A stretch of 64,000 bases of DNA from Arthrobacter sp. MYb214 (lineage in GTDB: Bacteria; Actinomycetota; Actinomycetes; Actinomycetales; Micrococcaceae): NCBI RefSeq assembly GCF_002979865.1, contig NZ_PCPZ01000004.1, positions 360,133 through 424,132 on the forward strand, read 5' to 3'. Position 1 is the stretch's first letter, and every line of letters begins with the position of its first letter. Positions 19,189-26,806 of this stretch are shown one piece after another. Both the position numbers and the translations under genes were made by a program. Under the pieces are notes generated by a model. The model did no database searches, was not told the origin of the DNA, and saw nothing but the letters and a program-made list of their open reading frames with translations.

Positions 19189-20412
19189 ATGCTCATCCGC
19201 AATGCCCGCCCTTGGGGCGGTCCGCCCAGCGACATCCTGATTGGCGACGGCAAGATTTCAGCGATCTCCGTGCACGACCCGCAGCAGGTGCGCAACCTGG
19301 CGGACGTCGATGGCCGGGGGCGCATCCTTCTCCCCTCCTTCTCCGACGTGCATGTGCATCTGGATTCCACGCGCATCGGACTGCCTTTCCGCGAGCACAC
19401 CGGACGCCCGGGGGTGTGGGGCATGATGAGCAATGACCGGGAGAACTGGCGGGATGCCGAAATCAGCTTGCCCGAGCGCGTGGCCGGAACCCTGGAACGG
19501 ATGATTGCCCGCGGCACCACGCGGGTGCGTTCCTTCGCCCAGGTGGATGTGGATTCCAAGCTGGAGAAATACGAGGCCGTGGTGGCCGCGAAAAAGAAGT
19601 TCGCCAACGAGGCCGAGGTGCAGATCATGGTCTTCCCGCAGGCAGGGATCCTGCGCGAGCCGGGTACCGTCAAGCATCTCGAGGACGCGCTGGAAGCCGG
19701 TGCGGATGCCATGGGCGGCATCGACCCCTGCGCACTGGACCGCGACCCGGTCCGCCACCTCGACGTGGTGTTCGGGCTGGCCGATAAATACCAGGTGGAT
19801 ATCGACGTGCACCTGCATGAGCCCGGTGCGCTCGCCTTCTTCTCGGCAGAGCTGATTGCCGAACGCACCCGGGCGCTGGGCATGCAGGGCAGGGTCAACC
19901 TGTCCCATGCCTACGAGCTGGGCAGCGTCAGCGAGGCTGCCAGCCGCCGGCTGATCGACACCTTCGCCGAGCTGGACATCTCGCTGACTTCCGTTGCGCC
20001 CAGCACCTCCAATCATCTGCCGCTGGTGGACCTGGTTGGAGCCGGGGTGCGATTCGGCCTGGGGGAGGACGGGCAGCGCGACTACTGGAGCCCCTACGGG
20101 AACTGCGATCTGCTGGACCGGACCTGGCAGCTGGCTTTCGTCAACGGGTTCCGCCAGGATGAACTGATCGGGCATGCGCTGGCCGTGGCCACCATGGGCG
20201 GCGCCTCGATCATGGACCGCACGGTGCCGCGCCTGGCTTCGGTGGCCGACCGCCCGGGATTGGCCGTAGGGGACCGGGCCGATCTGGTGCTGGTGGATGG
20301 CGAGAGCATTGCTTCCACAGTGATGGACCGGGGCACCGACCGCACCGTCATCCACGACGGGCGGGTGGTGGCCGAAGGGTTGAAAGTGCTCTCGGTAAGC
20401 GAGCCCTACTGA
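19189..20412 (+). CDS. Cytosine-deaminase-like amidohydrolase
   Basis: The 407-residue protein is a metal-dependent amidohydrolase (CodA-like branch). It shows HVHLDSTRIGLPF (metal ligands near residue 60), AGADAMGGIDP, DVHLHEPGAL, LSHAYELGS and a late aspartate in GLGEDGQRDYWSPYGNCDLL, then a C-terminal beta-sandwich part (GDRADLVLVDGES). Members deaminate cytosine, creatinine, isocytosine or related rings. The substrate is undetermined. A creatinine-type ring would fit the nearby sarcosine chemistry, but that is speculation. AAGGAAG lies 9 bases before ATG 19189, and a terminator separates it from the carboxypeptidase, so it has its own promoter. Confidence 0.8.
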   Translation: MLIRNARPWGGPPSDILIGDGKISAISVHDPQQVRNLADVDGRGRILLPSFSDVHVHLDSTRIGLPFREHTGRPGVWGMMSNDRENWRDAEISLPERVAGTLERMIARGTTRVRSFAQVDVDSKLEKYEAVVAAKKKFANEAEVQIMVFPQAGILREPGTVKHLEDALEAGADAMGGIDPCALDRDPVRHLDVVFGLADKYQVDIDVHLHEPGALAFFSAELIAERTRALGMQGRVNLSHAYELGSVSEAASRRLIDTFAELDISLTSVAPSTSNHLPLVDLVGAGVRFGLGEDGQRDYWSPYGNCDLLDRTWQLAFVNGFRQDELIGHALAVATMGGASIMDRTVPRLASVADRPGLAVGDRADLVLVDGESIASTVMDRGTDRTVIHDGRVVAEGLKVLSVSEPY

Positions 20413-20935
20413 AATCGAGCAGGTGTTCGCGTGGAACTTGTCGGCGCAACTCAACAGCGTAGTTGCATTCCAACAGTGCACCAGTGCATTCAATATTGCG
20501 GAACGCACCAGAGAGTCCACGGCGGGCTTCGATAGGACGCGGAACTGGCTGCGCTGCAGCCTGGCCGGGATCTCGAGCCGCTCCCAATTCTCCTCCGAAC
20601 TTTGGTCCCGGTGAGCTCGTCGGCGGCGAATTCGCCCTGAGGCCTCCAGCATGGATCTGGACAGGGAGAACCCAGCGATGCAGGGCTACCTTGCCAATGT
20701 CCACCGCCGATTGACGCATGCAGCGGGGAGCGGCGTGGGCATTCCTCAGCGCCATGGCGCTGCGCGGATCTTGCTTTCCGGTGCGCAGATTGGGCCCGCT
20801 ATCCATTTACCCAGTGGAAAGCACCATGAAACCCGAGGCGATCCACGTAACCGCCCGGCATTGAATGGCCAAACGATCCCGCCTTCAGTTTTACACGTTG
20901 TCGAAATACAGTCACCGATCTGTAATACTGGTGGT
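20413..20935. other. Intergenic region upstream of the copper/haem locus
   Basis: No gene is supported in these 520 bases. A small dyad TGCACCAGTGCA occurs near 20475. The last 40 bases hold the promoter for the gene at 20936: TAATAC at 20922-20927 lies 8 bases before the GTG. Confidence 0.45.
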
Positions 20936-21559
20936 GTGCAAAAGACCTCCCGCTCATCACGTGCTCTCAGAGGCACCGCCGCCGCGTTCTTCGCGACGTT
21001 TGTTTCTCTGGCTTCCCACGTGCTTGCGGGCGGAGCCATACCGGACATCCTGAACGTCGCTCTCCCGCTGTCTCTGTCGCTCATGGTCTGCATCTTGCTC
21101 AGCAGCAAGCGGTTCACCTTCTGGCGGTTGTCCATCATGGTGGGGTTCAGCCAGGTGCTTTTCCATCTCCTGTTCTCCATGGGAGCCGGGCATTCCGCTC
21201 TTTCATCCGCAGGGCAAGGCATCCACGCACATCATGGGATGTCCCTGGCGGTCGATGCGACCGGCTCGGCAAGTACCGCCATGGCAATTCACGGCGATGG
21301 CACCATGCTGCTTGCTCACTTCCTTGCTGGGTTCGCAACAGTTCTGGTGCTTCACCGTAGCGAGCAGCTACTCATCGCCGCTTCAGACATCATTAGCCTG
21401 TTCACCTGGAAACTCTTCTGGCGACTGGTCAACTTCGCCGTTCAACCAGTGCGACCGCAACCAGTTCCTGCCGCACCGCGCGATATCCCTGGCTGCACAG
21501 TGGCTGTGTATGCAACGTCTGTCGTTCGCAGAGGCCCACCCGCACTGGCAAAGGTGTAA
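20936..21559 (+). CDS. His/Met-rich integral membrane protein, copper-locus type
   Basis: The 207-residue protein has about four hydrophobic helices (LRGTAAAFFATFVSLASHVL, LPLSLSLMVCILL, IMVGFSQVLFHLLFSMGAGH, LLAHFLAGFATVLVL) and extracytoplasmic loops rich in His and Met (GQGIHAHHGMSLAV, TAMAIHGDGTMLLAHF), the pattern seen where Cu(I) is handled at the membrane. It precedes a PCuAC copper chaperone and a dye-decolorizing peroxidase, as in the Streptomyces extracytoplasmic copper loci. No family name can be given. GTG 20936 has no Shine-Dalgarno sequence and sits 8 bases after a TAATAC -10-like box, so the mRNA may be leaderless. The longer frame from 20651 is rejected for lack of support. 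Confidence 0.65.
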   Translation: MQKTSRSSRALRGTAAAFFATFVSLASHVLAGGAIPDILNVALPLSLSLMVCILLSSKRFTFWRLSIMVGFSQVLFHLLFSMGAGHSALSSAGQGIHAHHGMSLAVDATGSASTAMAIHGDGTMLLAHFLAGFATVLVLHRSEQLLIAASDIISLFTWKLFWRLVNFAVQPVRPQPVPAAPRDIPGCTVAVYATSVVRRGPPALAKV

Positions 21560-21957
21560 GGCAACAGTTGCAGTCCATTTGGCCTGCTGCTTTTCCGCTC
21601 TTGCTTTCAAAGGCCCCGGAATCGGGCCCTGACATGCCCCATCCCGGGACAAGTTTCCATGCTCGTGCGCACTGGCTTGCTTGAAAGCATGCCGGTGAAC
21701 CTATCCTTCTGAGTTCGTTTATCGGCATTGCCTGTCCGGACTCCATTGCGCGCTCCGGCTAGAACTTCAGCGGCCAACCGACCCAGCTTCGCACCTCACC
21801 TTCGCAAGCCCTATCCGATCAGGGCTATTTTCTCCTCTGCTGTGCCCAGCACCATGCGTCCTGCCCACCGGCACCATGCCTCGGTGGTTGCAGGCACCAC
21901 AGCAGCAATAATTCAGAGCGCGCTATTCGTGCTTCCCTCATTTTCCTAGGATTAACA
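21560..21957. other. Intergenic region between the membrane protein and the copper chaperone
   Basis: No gene is supported. A weak hairpin (GGCCC at 21612-21616 with GGGCC at 21624-21628) might end the upstream transcript. An open frame at 21728-21949 has no ribosome binding site or recognisable content and is not called. Confidence 0.4.
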
Positions 21958-22530
21958 GTGAAAACCTCTTTTGCCCTGCGCACCACCGCCCTATCCGCAG
22001 CCGCATTGATCGCCTTAGCAGGTTGTGCCGGCACCCCTGCTGCCAACAGCAACCCGGCTCCGGCTGGCGCCACTGTCACCATGAAAGATCCTTGGGTGAA
22101 GGCTATCGATGAGGGGATGTCGGCGGGATTCGGCACGATTCGAAACACCGGAGGCCAGGACATCACCATCACCTCGGTCACGAGCCCGGCCTCCAGTGAT
22201 CTGGAACTGCATGAAACGGTAGCCAACGAATCCGGGGCCATGGTGATGCGTGAAAAAACTGGCGGATTCACCATCCCCGCCCACGGCGAACTGCATCTTG
22301 AACCAGGGGGAAGCCACATTATGCTCATGGACCTCGCCGAACCGCTCAAGCCCGGCAGCACCGTGAACATGAGCCTGGAATTCTCCGATGGCACCAGCTC
22401 CGAGACCATCGCCCCGGTGAAGGATTTCGCCGGCGCGAATGAAAACTATGACGGCTCCGAGCACGAGGGCATGGATCACGGCGAGATGGACAAGGACGAC
22501 TCCGAATCCGAAAGCGCCCACGATCACTAA
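21958..22530 (+). CDS. PCuAC-type copper chaperone lipoprotein
   Basis: The 190-residue protein starts with a lipoprotein signal (lipobox LAGC, Cys23), so it should be anchored outside the membrane. The PCuAC domain covers about residues 38-158 and carries the Cu(I) ligands His85, Met95/Met97, His120 and Met122 (LELHE, AMVMRE, SHIML). The C-terminal tail HEGMDHGEMDKDDSESESAH is rich in His, Met and acidic residues and could hold additional copper. Such proteins pass copper to cytochrome oxidase or to DyP-type enzymes. GTG 21958 is the start, with only a weak AGGA upstream. Its TAA overlaps the ATG of the peroxidase gene (TAATG). Confidence 0.88.
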   Translation: MKTSFALRTTALSAAALIALAGCAGTPAANSNPAPAGATVTMKDPWVKAIDEGMSAGFGTIRNTGGQDITITSVTSPASSDLELHETVANESGAMVMREKTGGFTIPAHGELHLEPGGSHIMLMDLAEPLKPGSTVNMSLEFSDGTSSETIAPVKDFAGANENYDGSEHEGMDHGEMDKDDSESESAHDH

Positions 22531-23732
22531 TGCCACACGTAGACGCACCCGCCAAACAAGGACCAAGCAGGCGAGGAATTCTGTTCGGCGGCGCCGCAGC
22601 CGGACTGGGAGCGATCGTAGCTCTGGGGATCGACTCCCTGTCCAGTGCCGCAGCGCCGGCCGGCGGCTCGGAGCCGCTGCACGGACAAGCCGTGATTCCG
22701 TTCTACGGCTCACACCAGGCAGGAATCACCACGGAGCCACAAGCCCACGCCAGCTACGTCGCGTTGAACTTGCGTGATGGCCTTGACCACGAGTCCCTGC
22801 AACGCCTGCTCCGTCTGCTCAGCGATGACGCGGCAAGGCTCACCCAAGGCCAGGCGGCCTTGGCAGACACCGAACCGGAACTGGGCACTGTTCCCGCACG
22901 GCTCACGGTGACCTTCGGATTCGGTCCGAAGCTCATGGAACTCGCCGGCTCCTCGGCCGGCGAAAGCCAGCCGCTGCCGGAGTTCAAGATCGACGAGCTC
23001 GAAGAGCGCTGGAACGATGGGGATCTGCTGCTGCATATCGCCTCGGATGATCCATTATCCGTTGCACATGCCCAGCGGATGATGCTCAAGGATGCCCGCC
23101 GGTTCGCCTCCGTGAAATGGGTGCAATCCGGGTTCCGCCGGTCCCGGGGATCCGAAGCCAGCGGCACCACGATGCGGAATTTGTTCGGACAAGTCGACGG
23201 AACCGTGAACCCCGTTCCAGGTTCGGAGGATTTCAACTCCGTGGTGTGGAACGCGGATGGGAGCACCACGATGGTCATCCGGCGCATCCGAATGAATGTT
23301 GATACCTGGGATGAGCTGGACCGTTCTGGCCGGGAATTCAGTGTCGGGCGGACCCTGGGCAACGGGGCGCCGACCACTGGAAGCAAGGAACACGATGAGC
23401 CGGATTTCGAAGCGACCAATGCCCTGGGATTCACGGTCATCGCCGCGCACGCGCACATCCGCAGAGCCCGTTCCGAGAACACGAACGAGCGGATCTTCCG
23501 GCGCGGATATAACTACGACGAGCCGCCTACCGGGAGCGAGATCTCCAACTCCGGGCTGATCTTCGTGTCCTACCAAAAGAGCGTGGCCGAACAATACACC
23601 CCGATGCAGCAACGGCTATCGGACCTCGATGCGCTGAACCAGTGGACGACTCCCATCGGCTCGGCCGTCTTCCTGATTCCGCAGGGCTGCGCGGAAGGAG
23701 GGTTCATCGGTGAAACTCTCTTCGCAGCTTAG
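22530..23732 (+). CDS. Tat-exported dye-decolorizing peroxidase (DtpA/EfeB type)
   Basis: The 400-residue protein has a Tat signal (SRRGILFGGAAAGLGAIVAL) and so is exported folded with its haem. DyP hallmarks are GQVDG at residues 220-224 (catalytic Asp), the proximal haem ligand His309 in AHAHIRRA, and the distal arginine in FRRGYNY (about 324-325). It probably uses H2O2 to oxidise bulky substrates or acts in haem/iron handling as EfeB does. The gene overlaps the copper chaperone by one base; in Streptomyces lividans the DtpA enzyme works with copper chaperones in maturation of a copper oxidase. No EfeU/EfeO genes lie nearby, which favours a DtpA-like role. Confidence 0.9.
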   Translation: MPHVDAPAKQGPSRRGILFGGAAAGLGAIVALGIDSLSSAAAPAGGSEPLHGQAVIPFYGSHQAGITTEPQAHASYVALNLRDGLDHESLQRLLRLLSDDAARLTQGQAALADTEPELGTVPARLTVTFGFGPKLMELAGSSAGESQPLPEFKIDELEERWNDGDLLLHIASDDPLSVAHAQRMMLKDARRFASVKWVQSGFRRSRGSEASGTTMRNLFGQVDGTVNPVPGSEDFNSVVWNADGSTTMVIRRIRMNVDTWDELDRSGREFSVGRTLGNGAPTTGSKEHDEPDFEATNALGFTVIAAHAHIRRARSENTNERIFRRGYNYDEPPTGSEISNSGLIFVSYQKSVAEQYTPMQQRLSDLDALNQWTTPIGSAVFLIPQGCAEGGFIGETLFAA

Positions 23733-23771
23733 CCGCCGATACTCGTCCTGCTTTGCCACCAAGGATCCCTC

Positions 23772-25220
23772 ATGACTCTTCTGGAAACCACGACCCCCGA
23801 ATCCCAGCCGCCGACCGGGATTTCGAAGCCCAACAGAAAAGGATGGTTCGGCCAGCTGCTGCTACGGCTGCACTTCTATGCGGGAATCTTCATCGGCCCG
23901 TTTATCCTTGTCGCCGCCGTGAGCGGCGCCTTATATGCAATTACTCCGCAAATCGAACAGGCTGTCTATGCAGATCAGTTGCGCGCGCCGCTAGCCGACG
24001 CCTATTTGCCGCTGGCCGATCAAGTAGAGGTGGCTAACACCTACATGGGCAGCGGTGATGCGCTGGTGGCGGTTCGACCGGCACCACACCCCGGTGATAC
24101 CACTCGGGTGATGTATGCGGATGAGAACCTGGGAGCCAGCGAAACCAGGGCTATTTTCATCGACCCGGCCACCGCTGAAATCCGCGGTGACTTGACCGCC
24201 TACGGAACCAGCGGAGTGCTGCCCCTGCGAACGTGGATCGACCACTTGCACCGCAACCTGCAGCTCGGCGAGCCAGGGCGCATGTATAGCGAACTGGCAG
24301 CCTCCTGGCTGGGAGTGATCGCCCTGGCAGGATTTGCCTTGTGGATTCTGCGCATCAGGAAAACCAAGCGCAAAAAAGACCTCATCCGCCCCGCTGCCAA
24401 GGCAACGGGCTACCGGCGCCTGGCCAGCTGGCATGGATCGCTTGGGATCTGGGTCTTGCTCGGCGCATTCTTCCTCTCCGCCACCGGCATCACCTGGTCG
24501 ACCTACGGTGGCGCCAACGTCAGTGAGCTCCGCGCCGCGCTGAACTGGGGAACCCCCTCGGTGGACACTGAACTGTCTGCCGCGGAGAGCAGCGCAGGTG
24601 ATGAACACGCCCACCACCACGGGGCAGCGCCCGCGCCAACCGGCGAATCGGTGAACCCGGCGGCATTCGACACCATGCTCTCGATCGCCAAGGAAGTCAA
24701 TGTCAATACTGGACTGGTTGAGATCAAGCCGCCAGCCGCTGACGGCAAGGCGTGGGTGGTCCAAGAGATCCAGCGGTCCTACCCGACCGAAGTTGACGCT
24801 GTCTCCATCAATGGGCAAACACTGGACGTCGTTGACCGCGTTGATTTCAGCGAATTCAACCTCGCAGCGAAACTCTCGCGATGGGGAATCGACATCCATA
24901 TGGGCTCCATGTTCGGACTGTCCAACCAGATCCTGCTGTTCCTGGTGGCCTCTGCCATCGCCTCCATGGTGGTGCTGGGCTATGCGATGTGGTGGAAGCG
25001 CCGCCCAACGAAGAACCCGGGACAACGCGTGGGCAAAGCACCTGCACGTGGCGGCCTAGCCCGCGCCCCGTGGTGGGGCAACCTGCTGGTCTTGCTGGCT
25101 GCAGCTGCCGTCGGCGTCTTCCTACCCCTGATGGGGATCAGCCTGGCCCTGTTCCTGCTCGCAGACTTGGTCATTGGCTGGACTCATGGAGCTAGGAGCC
25201 AACGCCCGGCCACAGAGTAG
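23772..25220 (+). CDS. PepSY-associated transmembrane protein
   Basis: The 482-residue membrane protein has the PepSY_TM layout: a first helix with LLRLHFYAGIFIGPFILVAA, an extracytoplasmic PepSY region, an LRTWIDHLHRNLQLGEPG segment with conserved histidines, further helices (LASWHGSLGIWVLLGAFFLS), a second PepSY region with a His-rich insert (DEHAHHHGAAPAPTGE) and a C-terminal pair of helices. Conserved intramembrane histidines suggest haem binding and transmembrane electron transfer, as in flavin- or siderophore-linked reductases of this family. It sits 39 bases after the peroxidase gene and has AAGGAT before ATG 23772. A role in reducing copper or iron for the locus is inferred. Confidence 0.85.
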   Translation: MTLLETTTPESQPPTGISKPNRKGWFGQLLLRLHFYAGIFIGPFILVAAVSGALYAITPQIEQAVYADQLRAPLADAYLPLADQVEVANTYMGSGDALVAVRPAPHPGDTTRVMYADENLGASETRAIFIDPATAEIRGDLTAYGTSGVLPLRTWIDHLHRNLQLGEPGRMYSELAASWLGVIALAGFALWILRIRKTKRKKDLIRPAAKATGYRRLASWHGSLGIWVLLGAFFLSATGITWSTYGGANVSELRAALNWGTPSVDTELSAAESSAGDEHAHHHGAAPAPTGESVNPAAFDTMLSIAKEVNVNTGLVEIKPPAADGKAWVVQEIQRSYPTEVDAVSINGQTLDVVDRVDFSEFNLAAKLSRWGIDIHMGSMFGLSNQILLFLVASAIASMVVLGYAMWWKRRPTKNPGQRVGKAPARGGLARAPWWGNLLVLLAAAAVGVFLPLMGISLALFLLADLVIGWTHGARSQRPATE

Positions 25221-25757
25221 CAAGCTGGCCTCAGTGGTGTTTGTGCAGTGTTCTGTGTGCGTTGCACGCGGATCACTGCCCCTCCTTGACTGAGCGATCT
25301 TGATGCACTGTAAAGTGCGCGCCCAGGGAGGCCATTTGCGATGCCGGATCACGAAGCTGGCTTCGTGCCAGCGGCGAGTTCGGAAGGGACGACGAAGGTC
25401 CGGCCGGAATTCGGCAGATCAAGCACATCATGGGCCTCGGCTTGAGGGGCGCCAAGGATCTGGCCACCGGGACAGGCATGCCAGGAGCAGTGGAATTGTC
25501 TTGTGGGGAGAGGAAAAGCGAGCAGTCGCGCTACGGTTTTGTCCGAAATCGCGAATGAAAATTACGATGTCCACTATGGATTGCAATTTTTCCATCACTG
25601 CGCAGGCAACACATTCCAAGTGAATGCTGCAAAAGCGCTCGGGGACAGACGAAGGGGCTGCCTCGGCATATTTGTTCGGGGGAACTCACATGATTGCGAG
25701 TTAGCGCTAACGCGGGTGCAGCGAAGCTGCCCAGAGCTCGCCGAGGATCAGCTCACT
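25221..25757. other. Gene-poor decayed segment with an L7/L12-like fragment
   Basis: No intact gene is seen. One frame (25415-25558) begins with QIKHIMGLGLRGAKDL, which resembles the IKxIRxxTGLGLKEAKDLV helix-turn of the L7/L12 C-terminal domain found in small bacterial proteins. The flanking residues do not continue the fold and no start codon with a ribosome binding site fits, so this is at most a remnant. The segment joins another remnant at 25758-25946. Confidence 0.3.
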
Positions 25758-25946
25758 TCAACAGTGTGCCATCTGTGGCCGAGGCGGCCGCTTGTCGATG
25801 ATCTGGGTCTGCAGCTCGCTGCTGTTGGCGACAATGATATCGACCAGGTAGTCCTGGCTGACGCTGATATTATGCAGGGCAAGCGATCCGGGCAAGGCCA
25901 GTGCCTTCTGCGCGAGGTTCGTGACGGCACGCCGCCACCGGATGAG
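25758..25946 (-). pseudogene. Lrp/AsnC-family regulator remnant (C-terminal domain)
   Basis: On the minus strand a frame ending at TGA 25758-25760 reads LAQKALALPGSLALHNISVS, then QDYLVDIIVANSSELQTQII and DKR. This matches the RAM ligand domain of Lrp/AsnC proteins (ALPxVxxxHxxSGxxDYLVxVxVxDxxxL). There is no helix-turn-helix, no start codon with a ribosome binding site, and the aldolase gene ends just upstream, so the gene has lost its N-terminal half. The final residues (RPPRPQMAHC) also leave the family pattern. It is probably a leftover of a deletion next to the acid-sugar operon. Confidence 0.5.
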
Positions 25947-25960
25947 CCGATGGCAGCAAG

Positions 25961-26800
25961 CTATTTGGCGCGCAGCGCGGCGAACGTCGCCGAAGCGACC
26001 TCGGTGACCGCGCGCTCCCAGTCACCGAGCAGGCCCAGGATATTCTGCCCATCGGCGCGACGGGCGTCCAGCTGCCCAGCCAGCGCGGCCATGGTCCCGG
26101 TGCGCAGCTCGGTGTTCAAATTGACCTTGCCCACCCCGAAGGAAATGGAACGCGAGAGGTCCGCAGGCGCGATGCCCGACGCCCCGTGTAGCACCAGCGG
26201 CACCGGTGATTCGGCATTGATGGCTTCCAGCACATCCCAATGGATCTTCGGTTCGCCCTTGTAGCGGCCGTGGACATTGCCGATGGCCACGGCCAGCAGC
26301 TGCGCGCCGCTGTCCTGGACGAATCGGGCCACCTGCGCCGGATCGGTCAGCTGGGAGGCGCTCTGCTCGAAGGCCTTGTCCTCGTTGCCGGGCAGGGCTC
26401 CGAGTTCGGCTTCCAGCACCACCTCCGGGCCGATCAGCGAACGCACCTGCTGGACGAACGCGGTATTCTCCTCCAGCGTCCCGGCCGAGCCGTCGGCCAG
26501 CACCGCGGTGGCGCCGGCCTGCACGGCGCGGGCGATCAGCTGCGCGTCGCTGGCATGGTCCAGCTGGATCGCCACCGGCACGGCGGCGTGCTCGCCCAGG
26601 GTGCGCAGGGCCGAGATCAGCCGCAGGCCCGCGGTGGACCCGGCGGCCTTCGGCGCGACATTCAGGATGACCGCGCGGTCCTGGGCCTCGGCCTCGGCGA
26701 CCACGGCCAGCGCGGTGGTGAAGTCGTAGCAGGTGAAGGCGGGGACGGCGTGCCCGGCGGCAATGGCCTGGGCGACCATCTGGTTCATGGGGGTGAGCAT
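25961..26800 (-). CDS. Class II fructose-bisphosphate-aldolase family protein
   Basis: The 279-residue protein has the class II aldolase (FbaA/GatY/KbaY) fold: AIQLDHASDAQLIARAVQAG (catalytic Asp and first zinc His near residues 80-81), VVLEAELGALPG, AVAIGNVHGRYKG and VPLVLHGASGIA (the other zinc His residues), then GVGKVNLNTELR. It cleaves a phosphorylated ketose or keto-acid into DHAP plus an aldehyde, or runs a related retro-aldol reaction. It is last in the operon with the DUF1537 kinase, the LtnD-like dehydrogenase and the permease (7 bases after the permease), so it likely acts on the phosphorylated product of that kinase. ATG 26800 is used; ATG 26788 is possible. Confidence 0.87.
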   Translation of the reverse strand: MLTPMNQMVAQAIAAGHAVPAFTCYDFTTALAVVAEAEAQDRAVILNVAPKAAGSTAGLRLISALRTLGEHAAVPVAIQLDHASDAQLIARAVQAGATAVLADGSAGTLEENTAFVQQVRSLIGPEVVLEAELGALPGNEDKAFEQSASQLTDPAQVARFVQDSGAQLLAVAIGNVHGRYKGEPKIHWDVLEAINAESPVPLVLHGASGIAPADLSRSISFGVGKVNLNTELRTGTMAALAGQLDARRADGQNILGLLGDWERAVTEVASATFAALRAK

Positions 26801-26806
26801 CGGGAA

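Noticed and set aside
21728..21949. 73-codon open frame before the copper chaperone
   Set aside because: No ribosome binding site, Ser/Ala/Pro/Arg-rich, no family; probably promoter region of the chaperone.
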